DNA of 64,000 nt from Rhodospirillaceae bacterium (GCA_002706405.1 PALN01000084.1:1-64000); one strand, 5' to 3'. Positions 33,743-43,319 are shown, counted from the first letter of the stretch. Numbers and translations are program-made. Notes: a model not told the origin generated them from the sequence alone.

Positions 33743-35062
33743 TCATTCCGCGGGCTGAGCTGCATTTTCGGCCTGTTGCGTCAAGTGATCGCGGGCCGGC
33801 AGGAAGAAGGTGACGCAGCATTCGAACACAGCCAGCGCCCCCAACACGAGGAAGACCATGGTAAAGCCGCCAACCACCGAGTGCAGCCACCCGGTCAGCG
33901 GCAACGCCGCGGCACCAACCAGCAATCCGACCAGGTATTTCAGCGCAAACACGCGCGAACGGATTTCCTTGGACGTAAACCGCGCGATGATGGTGTCGTG
34001 GATCGGGATGATGGAGAAGACGATGAACATCATCGCCGTGGCCGCACCGAGCAGGCCTTCGTTATAGGCATAAGCGACCAGGAAAATCAGCGGTGCCTGC
34101 AGCGCGACGGCGATAATGTAAATCGGTTTCAGACGGTATTTGTCCAGCAGATGCCCCATCATGACCTGGGCCATGGAGGCAACGACAAACACGCCAAAAC
34201 CCCAGAATCCCGCCTGTGACACGTTTCCAGCAAGGTCGCCCAACCGTTCGGTGAACAGCTTCGGAAGAGAGTTTGTCGTCGAGTTGAAAATGAGCATGCC
34301 GGGTGCCGACGCCAACAGCACGACGAAGATCGCGCGTTTGACCTGTTCCGGCGTCGCGCCGATGAACTTGTCTTTCTTGGCGAGCGGATGGGGCTCCGGT
34401 GCGTTCCGGGAAAACACCAGATAGGCCAGGCCGACAAGGATCGAGATCACGCCCGGCACGATGAAGGCGGCCCGCCAACCATAGAGGTCGGTCAGAAAGC
34501 CGGAAACCACGGCGGCACAGGCCACGCCGAAATTGCCCCACACGCCGTTGATGCCCAACTCCCGGCCAAGCGATTTGGCGTTCTCCGCGACCATGGAGAT
34601 ACCGACCGGATGATAGATGGCGGCGAAAATGCCGATGACAAGCAAGCCTCCCGCGACCTGATACGGTCCGTTGGCAAACCCGGTCATGACCGATGCCGTG
34701 CCGATGCCGATGAAGAACACGGTCATCATGCCGTGCTTGGACCATTTGTCACCCAGCCATCCCGCGGGAAGAGAGAACGCCCCGAAGGCGACGAAACTCG
34801 CGGTCGAGAGCGCCAGGAGAAACCCGTACGACCCCTTTTCGGTCAATCCGTCGGCCCATTCGACGACCGCGTTCGTCGCCCCGCCCTCAAACGGCAGTGC
34901 GCCAACCAACTCTTTGATGGCCTGTGCGAACGTCAGCTGAAAGGCCGGATCCAGGGACATGCTCACGACGGCCGTCGCGTAGATGAGAAGGAATAAATGA
35001 TCGAGCAGATGGCCGATATTCAGGAACAGGAACTGGACGCCGTGGCGGTCGTTGTAGGACAT
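33743..35062 (-). CDS. MFS transporter (fosmidomycin-resistance-like group)
   Basis: About 439 residues with twelve predicted helices. Typical MFS parts: LPAGWLGDKWSKHGMMTVFF in the loop 2-3 region, GGLLVIGIFAAIYHPVGISM, and IPIHDTIIARFTSKEIRSRVF near the C-terminal half. The GIFAAIYHPVG motif is characteristic of the Fsr-type exporters. The ATG at 35062 follows GAGGAAACG; a longer start at 35101 is possible. It is divergent from an AraC-type regulator, a layout like that of an efflux pump with its own activator. Confidence 0.88.
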   Translation of the reverse strand: MSYNDRHGVQFLFLNIGHLLDHLFLLIYATAVVSMSLDPAFQLTFAQAIKELVGALPFEGGATNAVVEWADGLTEKGSYGFLLALSTASFVAFGAFSLPAGWLGDKWSKHGMMTVFFIGIGTASVMTGFANGPYQVAGGLLVIGIFAAIYHPVGISMVAENAKSLGRELGINGVWGNFGVACAAVVSGFLTDLYGWRAAFIVPGVISILVGLAYLVFSRNAPEPHPLAKKDKFIGATPEQVKRAIFVVLLASAPGMLIFNSTTNSLPKLFTERLGDLAGNVSQAGFWGFGVFVVASMAQVMMGHLLDKYRLKPIYIIAVALQAPLIFLVAYAYNEGLLGAATAMMFIVFSIIPIHDTIIARFTSKEIRSRVFALKYLVGLLVGAAALPLTGWLHSVVGGFTMVFLVLGALAVFECCVTFFLPARDHLTQQAENAAQPAE

Positions 35063-35157
35063 GGTCGTTTCCTCGTCTTCCCGGTAAGGCTTTATGCCCA
35101 TCCGGTTTTTTGGTCTGGTCGTAGTCGTCGTCTAGGATAGATGCACGAACCAGCCTC

Positions 35158-35179
35158 GACAGTCTTTCCGCATTCTGTC
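35158..35179. promoter_or_regulatory. Inverted repeat in the MFS/AraC divergent promoter region
   Basis: GACAG-N12-CTGTC lies 36 bases before the AraC-type start and about 96 bases before the MFS start. It is a reasonable operator for the AraC-family protein, although these regulators often prefer direct repeats. Confidence 0.35.
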
Positions 35180-35214
35180 AATTTATATCGCGAAACGGAC
35201 AATCGAGACCCCGC

Positions 35215-36012
35215 ATGGACGGCCCCCTTCGCGAACAAACCCATCAGGACAACATCGACCGGGTCCAAGCCCTGCAGGCCGTGCCGCGCCCCGTGGTCGC
35301 CGCCGCCACCGACTATCCGGCGGGTCAGGCGACCCGCTGGCATTCCCATCCCCGCGCCCAATTGGTCTATGGAATCTCCGGCGTCATGGCCGTGACGACC
35401 GAGGCCGGCGTTTGGGTCGTGCCGCCGGAACGCGCCGTCTGGGTGCCGGGCGGCATGGCGCACCGGGTCGATTTCCCGACCGACGTCAAGATGCGCAGCC
35501 TGTGGGTCAGCCCGGAAGCCGCCGGCAATCTGCCGCAAACCTGCAGCGTCGTCACCGTGTCGCCGTTGCTGCGCGAACTGATCCGCACCGCCGTCGCCAT
35601 CCCCGCCGAATACGATACCGACGGCCCGGACGGCCGCCTGATGGCGGTGATCCTCGACCAGTTGCAGGTCCTCGATCAGGCACCTCTGCACTTGCCCTGG
35701 CCCGAAGATCCACGCCTGCGCCGCATCGCCGAAGCCCTGATCAATGACCCGGCGCTGGATACGAACCTCGACGCCCTGGCCAAATCGGCGGGCGCCAGCG
35801 CCCGCACGCTGGCGCGATTGTTCGTCAAGGATACGGGCATGACCTTCGGCGCCTGGCGGCAACAGGCTCGGCTGCTCAAGGCACTCGAACTGCTCGCCGC
35901 CGGCCAACCGGTGACGGCGACCGCCCTCGACCTCGGCTACGACAGCCCGTCCGCCTTCATCGCCATGTTCAAGAAGGCCCTGGGCGTGTCGCCGGGGCGG
36001 TATTTCCGCTAG
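35215..36012 (+). CDS. AraC-family transcriptional regulator with cupin sensor domain
   Basis: A 265-residue regulator. Residues 40-115 form a cupin-like sensor (HSHPRAQLVYGISGVMAVTT, PPERAVWVPGGMAHRV). The C-terminal two helix-turn-helix units span about residues 165-262: LDALAKSAGASARTLARLFV and ATALDLGYDSPSAFIAMFKK, ending SPGRYFR. The layout with a divergent MFS exporter resembles nimR-nimT of E. coli, so local control of that exporter is likely. It converges with the TauE-type gene over 16 bases. Confidence 0.92.
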   Translation: MDGPLREQTHQDNIDRVQALQAVPRPVVAAATDYPAGQATRWHSHPRAQLVYGISGVMAVTTEAGVWVVPPERAVWVPGGMAHRVDFPTDVKMRSLWVSPEAAGNLPQTCSVVTVSPLLRELIRTAVAIPAEYDTDGPDGRLMAVILDQLQVLDQAPLHLPWPEDPRLRRIAEALINDPALDTNLDALAKSAGASARTLARLFVKDTGMTFGAWRQQARLLKALELLAAGQPVTATALDLGYDSPSAFIAMFKKALGVSPGRYFR

Positions 36013-36028
36013 ACCTGTCCGCCCGCCC

Positions 36029-36787
36029 CTACATCAACAGCGGCCGCAGCCCATCCCAGGTCAGCTTGATCCCGGTGAAGAACAGCAGCACATAGCACAC
36101 GCCGAAGAACACCTTATCCGACAGGCGGGTCTGACCCCACAGGCCGATGCGCATGCCGATGGGCACCAGCGGCACCAGGACCAGCGCGGTCCAAAGAACT
36201 TCCGGCGTAAACTGCCCCAATTCCCAATAGGCCGGAAACTTCATCAGGTTCACGGCCCAGAAGAAGATCGCGAAGGTCCCCACAAAGGGCCGTTTGGCCA
36301 ACCCGCGCGGCAGCAGGTAGACCTGCACCGGCGGCGAGCCGGCATGGGCGAAGAAACTGGTGAAGCCGCCGCACATGCCCCAGAACACGCCGCGCACGCC
36401 CGGCTGCCGGGCGCCGTCGGGTTTGGGCCTGAACGGCAACCAATGATCGAGGGTGAACACGATGGCGATCAGGCCGACCATCAGGCGCGTGCCTTCCTCC
36501 GTCATGAACTGAAATCCGGCCCAGCCGGCCGCGGTGCCGAGCACGGCCCCCGGCAGAAGGAACTTGAGGTCGGGGCCGCTGAAATCCTTGCGGTAGACCC
36601 AGATGTTGATGAAGTCGATGGACATCAGCACCGGCAGCATGATCGCTGCCGCCATGGGCACGGGCACGATCAGCGACATCATGGGCACGGCGATCAACGC
36701 CAGGCCCGAGCCGAACCCGCCCTTGGAAATGCCCGCGATCAAAACCGCCGGCACGGCGAGGAAATAGAACAGGGGATCTGTGATCAT
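36029..36787 (-). CDS. Sulfite exporter TauE/SafE family membrane protein
   Basis: About 252 residues and eight hydrophobic stretches, with the duplicated TauE pattern: AGISKGGFGSGLALIAVPMM in the first half and GMCGGFTSFFAHAGSPPVQV in the second. Members export sulfite, sulfoacetate or other small anions. The ATG at 36787 gives the usual MITDPLFYFLAVPAVL start and lies 1 base after the MFS stop; an ATG at 36805 is the alternative. It is downstream of the MFS gene in the same transcript. Confidence 0.9.
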   Translation of the reverse strand: MITDPLFYFLAVPAVLIAGISKGGFGSGLALIAVPMMSLIVPVPMAAAIMLPVLMSIDFINIWVYRKDFSGPDLKFLLPGAVLGTAAGWAGFQFMTEEGTRLMVGLIAIVFTLDHWLPFRPKPDGARQPGVRGVFWGMCGGFTSFFAHAGSPPVQVYLLPRGLAKRPFVGTFAIFFWAVNLMKFPAYWELGQFTPEVLWTALVLVPLVPIGMRIGLWGQTRLSDKVFFGVCYVLLFFTGIKLTWDGLRPLLM

Positions 36788-36788
36788 G

Positions 36789-38333
36789 TCAGGGAGCGGG
36801 TCCATCGGGGGTGAAGGGAGCAGGCGGCGCGGCGGCGGATTTGCGGCGGCGCAGGCGCACCTTGCGGAACAACAGTTCCACGGGATAGGTCGCCGCCGAC
36901 CGCAGGCCGGCGACGGAGGTCAGGTTACGCATGCCCTGGCGGGCCGTCGCCATAAGCTCTTCCAGAACGATGTCCTCCTCGACCTCGCCGACCTCTTTGA
37001 CCTGACGCAGGCGGTTGAGCGACAGAAAGCCCAGGACCGCCGCCAGGCCGAAGAAGAAATCCCAATGGCGCAGGTTGATGGCCTGGAACACATGGCGGGT
37101 TTCCGGTTCGGTCCAGCGCAGGATCAGGGTCAGTTCACGGTCCGTGAACCAGTCGGCGAACAGGCCGCCGATGATCGGCGCCGTGCCGGCGCAGATCGCG
37201 GTGATGAGGGACGAGACGGACAGATAGCTCGCCGCCGCCCCGCGGGGCGCCAGCTTCAACCCCATGTTGCCGGACGCCAGGGTCACCCCGGCCGTCGAAA
37301 CGCCGGTCAGGATATGAATGACGACCAGCAGCGGAATGGTCAGGACATGCTTTTCCGGCAGGGTCGTGAAGGTCCAAAGAAAGATCGACAGCACGAACAA
37401 CGGCGCCGCAACGGTCAGCACCCCCTTGTTGGAGACCCGGTCGGCGATCCGCCCCCAGGTCTTGATCACCGCGATGTTGGCCGCCTGGCTGATGATCAGC
37501 AGCATCGTCACCATGGTGACGCTGAGACCCAGGCGCTTGTACAGGTAGACCGTGAAGAAGGGGGCCGCCAGATTGATGGCGAAATTCCAGGATCCCAGGA
37601 AGATCACCAGATTGCGGAAATTGACGTCCTTCAAGGGCTGGGCCAGGCGTTCGGTCAGCGGCAGGTGCCGTTCCGCCGGCGGCATGGCCGGTTCCGGAAT
37701 GCGGCACATGCAATAGACGCTGACGCAGCCGGCCAGGAAGGCCAGAACCAGCAGGATCGAATATCCATAGGCCTCGCGGTGCGGCAGCAGGCGGCTCCAT
37801 TCATCGACGAACACACCGGCTAGCAGGCTGACCGCCATGCCCATCCCGGTCATCCACATCAGGCGGTTGGCGAACACCGCGCCCATGCGGTGTTCCGGCA
37901 CCAGATCGCGGATCCAGGAATTGAACGAGCAGCCGACAAAGGCCCCCAGGCTGTAGCGCAGCGTGAGACCGAGCAGCAGCAGGAACAAACCGACCTCTTT
38001 CGAAGGCACCAGAACCGCCGCCGCCATGACCAGCAGCATGGGCCGGCTGGCGGCCCCGAAGACGACGGCCAGGAAGCGCCGCCGGCGCACCTTCTCTACC
38101 ACCTGGACGGCCGGCAGAAGGGCCAGTTGCCCCAGGTTCGGCAAGGCCGCAAGCAAGCCGATGGCAAGGTTCGATGCGTCGAGATACAGCGCATAGGCGA
38201 CCAGGATCGGCCCCAGTGCCAGGGTCTCCATCCCCTGGGCCCAGACACCGTTGTGGACCAGCCATTTCAGCCCGGTTTCAACCTCGTCCTCGCTCAGGGA
38301 TTGGGACGGCGCCAGGCGCTCGGAAATGGACAT
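36789..38333 (-). CDS. MFS-fold membrane transporter
   Basis: A 514-residue carrier with around twelve helices. MFS features: LALGPILVAYALYLDASNLA near the start, the charged turn EKVRRRRFLAVVFG, and in the second half IKTWGRIADRVSNKGVLTVAAP. The C-terminal tail from about residue 440 is long and basic (VRLRRRKSAAAPPAP) and probably cytoplasmic. The substrate is not recognisable. It sits between an ArsC-like gene upstream (11-base gap) and a TauE-type gene downstream. Confidence 0.85.
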   Translation of the reverse strand: MSISERLAPSQSLSEDEVETGLKWLVHNGVWAQGMETLALGPILVAYALYLDASNLAIGLLAALPNLGQLALLPAVQVVEKVRRRRFLAVVFGAASRPMLLVMAAAVLVPSKEVGLFLLLLGLTLRYSLGAFVGCSFNSWIRDLVPEHRMGAVFANRLMWMTGMGMAVSLLAGVFVDEWSRLLPHREAYGYSILLVLAFLAGCVSVYCMCRIPEPAMPPAERHLPLTERLAQPLKDVNFRNLVIFLGSWNFAINLAAPFFTVYLYKRLGLSVTMVTMLLIISQAANIAVIKTWGRIADRVSNKGVLTVAAPLFVLSIFLWTFTTLPEKHVLTIPLLVVIHILTGVSTAGVTLASGNMGLKLAPRGAAASYLSVSSLITAICAGTAPIIGGLFADWFTDRELTLILRWTEPETRHVFQAINLRHWDFFFGLAAVLGFLSLNRLRQVKEVGEVEEDIVLEELMATARQGMRNLTSVAGLRSAATYPVELLFRKVRLRRRKSAAAPPAPFTPDGPAP

Positions 38334-38344
38334 GGCCCGGCCGA

Positions 38345-38710
38345 TCAGGCCTCAAACTTTTGGGTCTGAGCCTTGAGCGCAGCCTTCTGGGCATCGCGAA
38401 AGCCGACGACGACTTCATCGTCGAACAGGAACACCGGCCGCTTGATGAGGGTCGGATGGGCCGCCAGAAGCGCCTTGGCCTTGGCGGCGTCGAGGCCGTC
38501 CTTATCGGCGTCGGGCAGCCCGCGCCAAGTGGTCGACGATTTGTTGACCAGAACTTCCCAGCCCACGGCATCGATCCAACGCGCCAGTTCGGCGGCCGGA
38601 ACGCCGTCGGCGCGAACATCCTTTACCTGATGGGCGATGCCTTCATCGGCCAGCCACTTCAGCGCCTTCTTGCAGGTGTCGCAGGTCTTCAGGCCCCAGA
38701 CGGTCAGCAT
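38345..38710 (-). CDS. ArsC/Spx-family thioredoxin-fold protein (YffB-like)
   Basis: A 121-residue protein with the N-terminal motif WGLKTCDTCKKALKWL (Cys10-x2-Cys13) and the C-terminal motif HPTLIKRPVFLFDDEVVVGF, the ArsC-family pattern. True arsenate reductases use a single Cys followed by an Arg triad; the CxxC here fits the YffB-type glutathione- or thiol-dependent reductase group. The start has a strong SD (GGGGAGGGGTC). It leads a run with an MFS carrier and a TauE-type exporter and is divergent from yaaA. Confidence 0.9.
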   Translation of the reverse strand: MLTVWGLKTCDTCKKALKWLADEGIAHQVKDVRADGVPAAELARWIDAVGWEVLVNKSSTTWRGLPDADKDGLDAAKAKALLAAHPTLIKRPVFLFDDEVVVGFRDAQKAALKAQTQKFEA

Positions 38711-38826
38711 GACCCCTCCCCTTTTGTGGTTCGCCGTTTACGATACGGGCACAAGTCCCTATATGTCATCGGCATTGAATTTTGCCAAGCCGCCCAACAC
38801 GTTTCACAGAGCAGAGGCACCCCGAC

Positions 38827-39615
38827 ATGCTGGCCCTGATCTCCCCCGCCAAGAAGCTGGATTTCGAATCCGACCCGACCCTGGACAATCATACCCAGCC
38901 CGATTTCCTCGCCAAGTCGACGAAACTGGTCCAGGCCGCGCGCAAGCTGTCGCGCCAGGACCTGCGCAATCTGATGGGCATCAGCGAGACGCTGGCCGAC
39001 CAGAACTTCCAACGCTTCAAGGATTTCAAACCGCCCTTCGACCTGACCAACGCCAAGCAGGCGGCCATGGTGTTCAATGGCGACACCTATGTCGGCCTGA
39101 AGGCACGGGAGATGTCCAAGGCTGATCTGACCTACGCCCAGGACCATCTGCGCATCCTGTCGGGGCTTTACGGCCTGCTGCGGCCCCTCGACCTGATCCA
39201 GCCCTACCGCCTGGAAATGGGCCTGAAGTTTGCCAACCCGGGCGGCGAGAATTTGTATCAGTTCTGGAACGGCACCCTGACCGAAGCCGTCGACAAGGCC
39301 GTCACCGGCCACAAGGACCCGACAATCGTCAACCTGGCGTCCAACGAATATTTCAAGGCCATCGACCTCAAGTCCCTGAACGCCCCGGTGATCACGCCCG
39401 TGTTCAAGGAAGTCAATCAGGGGCAGGCCCGGGTGCTCGGCATGTTCGCCAAACAGGCCCGCGGCATGATGGCGCGCTACATGATCGTCAACCGCATCGA
39501 AACCGCCGATGGACTTAAAAAATTCACGGATGGCGGCTATCGTTTCCAGGCGGATCAGAGCGACGACAAGACCTGGGTATTCACCCGCAAACAGCCGCCC
39601 AAGGTGACGAAATAG
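38827..39615 (+). CDS. yaaA: YaaA-type peroxide stress protein (UPF0246)
   Basis: A 262-residue protein of the YaaA family. It starts MLALISPAKKLDFES and contains FNGDTYVGLKAREMSKADL, LRILSGLYGLLRPLDLIQPY and NLASNEYFKAID. In E. coli YaaA lowers free iron and oxidative damage during peroxide stress and is under OxyR; an OxyR gene is present at 8.9 kb here. The ATG at 38827 is the family start; the frame opens at 38782. Confidence 0.96.
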   Translation: MLALISPAKKLDFESDPTLDNHTQPDFLAKSTKLVQAARKLSRQDLRNLMGISETLADQNFQRFKDFKPPFDLTNAKQAAMVFNGDTYVGLKAREMSKADLTYAQDHLRILSGLYGLLRPLDLIQPYRLEMGLKFANPGGENLYQFWNGTLTEAVDKAVTGHKDPTIVNLASNEYFKAIDLKSLNAPVITPVFKEVNQGQARVLGMFAKQARGMMARYMIVNRIETADGLKKFTDGGYRFQADQSDDKTWVFTRKQPPKVTK

Positions 39616-39776
39616 GCTTGGTGCCAACCCCGGCGGCGCGCTACCATTTCCGATCCTCGGGCATACGGCAGACGCCCGGCATCATCAGGCGGAAGTCCCG
39701 TCCAAGCTCTGCCCTGACGTAGGCCCGACCCGGCGCCAATCGGTTCCAGGCCGCCGCTTCACGAAAGGGTTCCGAA

Positions 39777-41099
39777 ATGGACGCAGACACCGCCGGCACC
39801 GCGCCGCAACCCGCCACTGCAAGCCCGCCCGCCGTCGGCTTTGCCGAGGCCGCACGCTATTGGCTTTACCTGGGCTTCATTTCCTTCGGCGGCCCGGCCG
39901 GTCAGATTTCGATCATGCAGACCGACTGCGTCGACAAGAAACGCTGGATCGACCAGCAGGCGTTCCTGCGCGGCCTCAACTATTCCATGCTGCTGCCGGG
40001 CCCGGAGGCACAGCAGTTGGCCGCCTATATCGGCTGGCGCCTGCACGGCATTTGGGGAGCGGTGACCGCCGGCACGCTGTTCTTCCTGCCCGGCGCCATT
40101 CTGATGATGGCCCTGGCCTGGGTCGCCGCCGCCCATGGCGACAACACTTGGGTCATCAAGGTGTTCAACGGCATCAAGCCCGCCGTCATCGGCATCATCG
40201 TGTTCGCCGTGTGGCGGATCGGCAAGAAGACCTGCAATTCCATTCCCGCCGTGACCTTGGCGGCGGCGGCCTTCGCGGCGTTGTATTTCGCCCATGTCCC
40301 CTTCCCGCTGATCATCCTGGCCGCCGGCATCCTGGGCGCCATGATCCCGGCCCTGGGCCGGGTCGGCGGCCATGGGTCCGGCGGCGACGGGAGCCAGACG
40401 GACAGCCATCACATGCAGCGCCCGCCGGGCAATCCGTGGATCCGGCTGGCCAAGATTTCGCTGGTGTTCCTGGTGCTGCTCGCCCTGCCGGTCGTGGCCC
40501 TGGTGGCGTTGGCCGGCCCGGCGCCCTTCGTGGCCGTGGCCAAGCTGTTCACCACGGCGGCCTTCGTGACCTTCGGCGGGGCCTATGCGGTGCTGCCCTA
40601 TATCACCGATGCGGCCGTCAACACCCATGGCTGGATCGCGCCGGGCGACATGCTGAACGGCCTCGCCCTGGCGGAAACCACGCCGGGGCCGCTGGTCCTG
40701 GTCAACACCTATGTCGGCTTTTTCGCCGGATGGAACGGGGCCGGGGCGGCGCATCTGTCGCAGGTCGCCGCCGCGCTGCTGGCGGCGGCGCTGACGACCT
40801 ATGTCACCTATCTGCCGTCGTTCTACTTCATCATTGCCGGGGCCCCCTATGTGGACGCCCTGCAAAAGAACGAACACGCCCGGCGGGCGCTGTCCGGCAT
40901 CACCACGGCCGTGGTCGGCGTGATCTTCAACCTGGCGGTGTTTTTGGGAGAATCCGTTCTGATCACGGCGTCGGGCAGCATCGATTGGACCGCCGCCGCC
41001 GTCGCCACCGGCGCCCTGGCCCTGCTGCTGTCCGGCAAGGTGCCGATCCCGGCCCTGGTCGGCATCGGCGCCGTGCTGGGGGCGAGCGGGATCGTTTAA
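39777..41099 (+). CDS. chrA: Chromate transporter family protein (ChrA, two-domain form)
   Basis: A 440-residue protein with two homologous CHR halves. The first has FISFGGPAGQISIMQTDCV and GPEAQQLAAYIGWRLHG; the second has FVTFGGAYAVLPYITDAAV and NGLALAETTPGPLVLVNTYV. Between them is a hydrophilic loop (residues 200-222). ChrA acts as a chromate efflux pump in resistant species, but many chromosomal copies have no proven substrate. It stands alone. Several long frames on both strands across it are shadows. Confidence 0.93.
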   Translation: MDADTAGTAPQPATASPPAVGFAEAARYWLYLGFISFGGPAGQISIMQTDCVDKKRWIDQQAFLRGLNYSMLLPGPEAQQLAAYIGWRLHGIWGAVTAGTLFFLPGAILMMALAWVAAAHGDNTWVIKVFNGIKPAVIGIIVFAVWRIGKKTCNSIPAVTLAAAAFAALYFAHVPFPLIILAAGILGAMIPALGRVGGHGSGGDGSQTDSHHMQRPPGNPWIRLAKISLVFLVLLALPVVALVALAGPAPFVAVAKLFTTAAFVTFGGAYAVLPYITDAAVNTHGWIAPGDMLNGLALAETTPGPLVLVNTYVGFFAGWNGAGAAHLSQVAAALLAAALTTYVTYLPSFYFIIAGAPYVDALQKNEHARRALSGITTAVVGVIFNLAVFLGESVLITASGSIDWTAAAVATGALALLLSGKVPIPALVGIGAVLGASGIV

Positions 41100-41208
41100 G
41101 CCCCGCCCGTCACCACCGCCCGCCATACAGGGCCGTTGCCCGCACGGCGATCCGGCGCTATCAAATGCGCATTCCCGGACCGGGATGAATACCAAGAGAG
41201 GATTTTCC

Positions 41209-42333
41209 ATGCCGCAACCCGCACCCGCGCGCATCGGCGACGCCGCCGAGGATATCGATACGCCGGCCCTGCTGATCGAACTGGACGCGTTCGAACGCAA
41301 CCTGCGGAAAATGGCCGATTTCGCCAAGGAGGCCGGTGTCCGCCTGCGCCCCCATTCCAAGACCCACAAATCGGCCCATATTTCACGTCTGCAGATGGAA
41401 TTGGGCGCGGTCGGCGTGTGCTGCCAGAAGGTCTCCGAGGCCGAGGCCCTGGTCCAGTCCGGCATCAACGACGTGCTGATTTCCAACCAGGTGGTGGGGC
41501 GGCACAAGCTCAACCGCCTGTCGGCCCTGGCCCGTCACGCCAAGGTCGCCGTCTGTGCCGACGACGCGGACAACGTGGCGGATCTGAACGCCGCTGCCGG
41601 CCAGGTCGGCGTGATCATGGACGTGCTGGTGGAAATCGACGTCGGCGCCGGGCGCTGCGGCGTGGCCCCGGGCGAAGCGGCGGTGGCCCTGGCCAAGGAG
41701 ATTGACCGGTCTCGCAACCTGCGGTTCGCCGGATTACAGGCCTATCAGGGATCGGCCCAGCACATCCGCGATTTCGCCGAACGCAAGATGGCCATCAACG
41801 CGGCCCAGGTCCTGACCAAGAAGACGGTCGAACAATTGGCCGAGGCCGGGCTGGAATGCGACACGGTCGGCGGCGCCGGCACCGGGACCTACGAATTCCA
41901 CACGAAATCAAAGGTTTGGAACGAGCTGCAATGCGGGTCCTACGTGTTCATGGATGCAGACTACGGCCAGAACCGCATGGCCGACGGCAAGCCGTTCCAG
42001 GCCTTCGAAAATTCCCTGTTCGTGCTGGCCACGGTGATGTCGAAAACCAGCGACGATTTTTGCGTCGTCGATGCCGGACACAAGGCGCTCGGCAACGACC
42101 AGGGTTTTCCCCTGGTGTCCGAGCTGGAAGAAGTCACCTATTCGAAACCGTCGGACGAACACGGGCGGCTGGACCTGAGCGAGACCCGACAGGCGCTCAA
42201 GTTGGGCGACAAGGTGCGGCTGATCCCCGGGCACTGCGATCCGACCGTGAACCTTTATGACTGGTACGTGGGCGTGCGCAACGGCCGGGTCGAAGCGCTT
42301 TGGCAGGTCACCGCCCGCGGGGCCCTGACCTGA
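41209..42333 (+). CDS. PLP-dependent D-threonine aldolase / D-serine dehydratase-like enzyme (DSD1 group)
   Basis: A 374-residue fold-type III PLP protein. It begins DIDTPALLIELDAFERNL; the PLP lysine is in RPHSKTHKS (Lys51), and the metal site is in PGHCDPTVNLYD near the C-terminus. This pattern is shared by D-threonine aldolase, D-3-hydroxyaspartate aldolase and eukaryote-type D-serine dehydratase, which need a divalent metal. The ATG at 41209 has AGAGAGGA 7 bases before it; an earlier ATG at 41185 is less likely. A D-aminoacylase gene lies 2 kb downstream. Confidence 0.93.
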   Translation: MPQPAPARIGDAAEDIDTPALLIELDAFERNLRKMADFAKEAGVRLRPHSKTHKSAHISRLQMELGAVGVCCQKVSEAEALVQSGINDVLISNQVVGRHKLNRLSALARHAKVAVCADDADNVADLNAAAGQVGVIMDVLVEIDVGAGRCGVAPGEAAVALAKEIDRSRNLRFAGLQAYQGSAQHIRDFAERKMAINAAQVLTKKTVEQLAEAGLECDTVGGAGTGTYEFHTKSKVWNELQCGSYVFMDADYGQNRMADGKPFQAFENSLFVLATVMSKTSDDFCVVDAGHKALGNDQGFPLVSELEEVTYSKPSDEHGRLDLSETRQALKLGDKVRLIPGHCDPTVNLYDWYVGVRNGRVEALWQVTARGALT

Positions 42334-42472
42334 CGGGACCGGCGATCGGAAATCTTGGACCGCCCACCCTGCTTGCGCCTAAGATGCTCCCATGGGCACG
42401 GAGGGGAACGCGGCGGCCCATACAGCCGCGTTAAGAAAACACGACCTCGGCAAAATCAAAGGAAAGTTTGTC

Positions 42473-43291
42473 ATGAATAAAATCGTCTACATCCTTGGCG
42501 CGATCATCGCCCTTATCGTCGCCGTCGGCATCTATCTGTTCGTGTTCGCCGGCGACCTGATCAAGACCGCCGTCGAAACCATCGGCAGCGACGCCACCCA
42601 GGCCGAGGTAACGCTGAACTCCGTGGACCTGGACATGTTCCAGGGCACCGGCGCCCTGAAAGGCCTGACCGTCGGCAACCCCAAGGGTTTCAAGACGCCG
42701 AGCGCGTTTGAACTGGGCGCGATCTCGCTGCACATCGACAAGGATTCCATCGGCAAGAACCCGATCGTCATCAAGTCCATCGCCATCACGGGCCCGGTCG
42801 TGACCTATGAAAAAGCCGACGGCAGTTCCAACGTCGACGCCATCAAGGCGAACGTCGATGCCTATGCCAAGAAATTCGCGGGTTCCGGCGGCGAAGCCAA
42901 AACGGAAGCGGCCTCCGGCGAGGAACAGAAGCTGGTGATCGAAAAGCTGACCATCACCGGCGGCAAGGTGAACCTGAGTGCCGGGATCCTGGGCGGGAAA
43001 ACGATCGATGCCGCCCTGCCCGACATCACCCTGACCAACATCGGCAAAGACTCCGGCGGCTCCAGTCCCGCCGCGGTGACCAAGGCGGTGATCGACAAGC
43101 TGACCGCAGGCATCATGTCCATCAATCCGGAAAAACTGATCGGCAACGCCGCCAAAATGATGGAAGGCGCCGTCAAGGGGGCAACGGACGCCGTGAAGGG
43201 TGTTACCGAAGGCGCCAGCGGCGTCACCGAAGGGGCCGGTAAGGCCATCGAAGGCGCGGGCGATAAGATCAAAGGCCTGTTTGGAAAATAG
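42473..43291 (+). CDS. AsmA-like membrane-anchored periplasmic protein
   Basis: A 272-residue protein with a single N-terminal anchor (IVYILGAIIALIVAVGIYLFVF), then a beta-rich part resembling AsmA/TamB-type N-terminal domains: GSDATQAEVTLNSVDLDMF and GALKGLTVGNPKGF, then ITGPVVTYEKADGSSNVDAI. The last 45 residues are short glycine/alanine repeats of the VKGVTEGA type likely to form an amphipathic helix. AsmA-like proteins help move phospholipid to the outer membrane. The ATG at 42473 has AAAGGAAAG upstream. A strong terminator follows. Confidence 0.82.
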   Translation: MNKIVYILGAIIALIVAVGIYLFVFAGDLIKTAVETIGSDATQAEVTLNSVDLDMFQGTGALKGLTVGNPKGFKTPSAFELGAISLHIDKDSIGKNPIVIKSIAITGPVVTYEKADGSSNVDAIKANVDAYAKKFAGSGGEAKTEAASGEEQKLVIEKLTITGGKVNLSAGILGGKTIDAALPDITLTNIGKDSGGSSPAAVTKAVIDKLTAGIMSINPEKLIGNAAKMMEGAVKGATDAVKGVTEGASGVTEGAGKAIEGAGDKIKGLFGK

Positions 43292-43319
43292 AACGCGATA
43301 TCAGAATTTTACGCGTCAA

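Noticed and set aside
39860-41188. A 442-codon frame over the chromate transporter
   Set aside because: Shadow of chrA in another frame; only the 39777 frame has membrane helices and CHR motifs.
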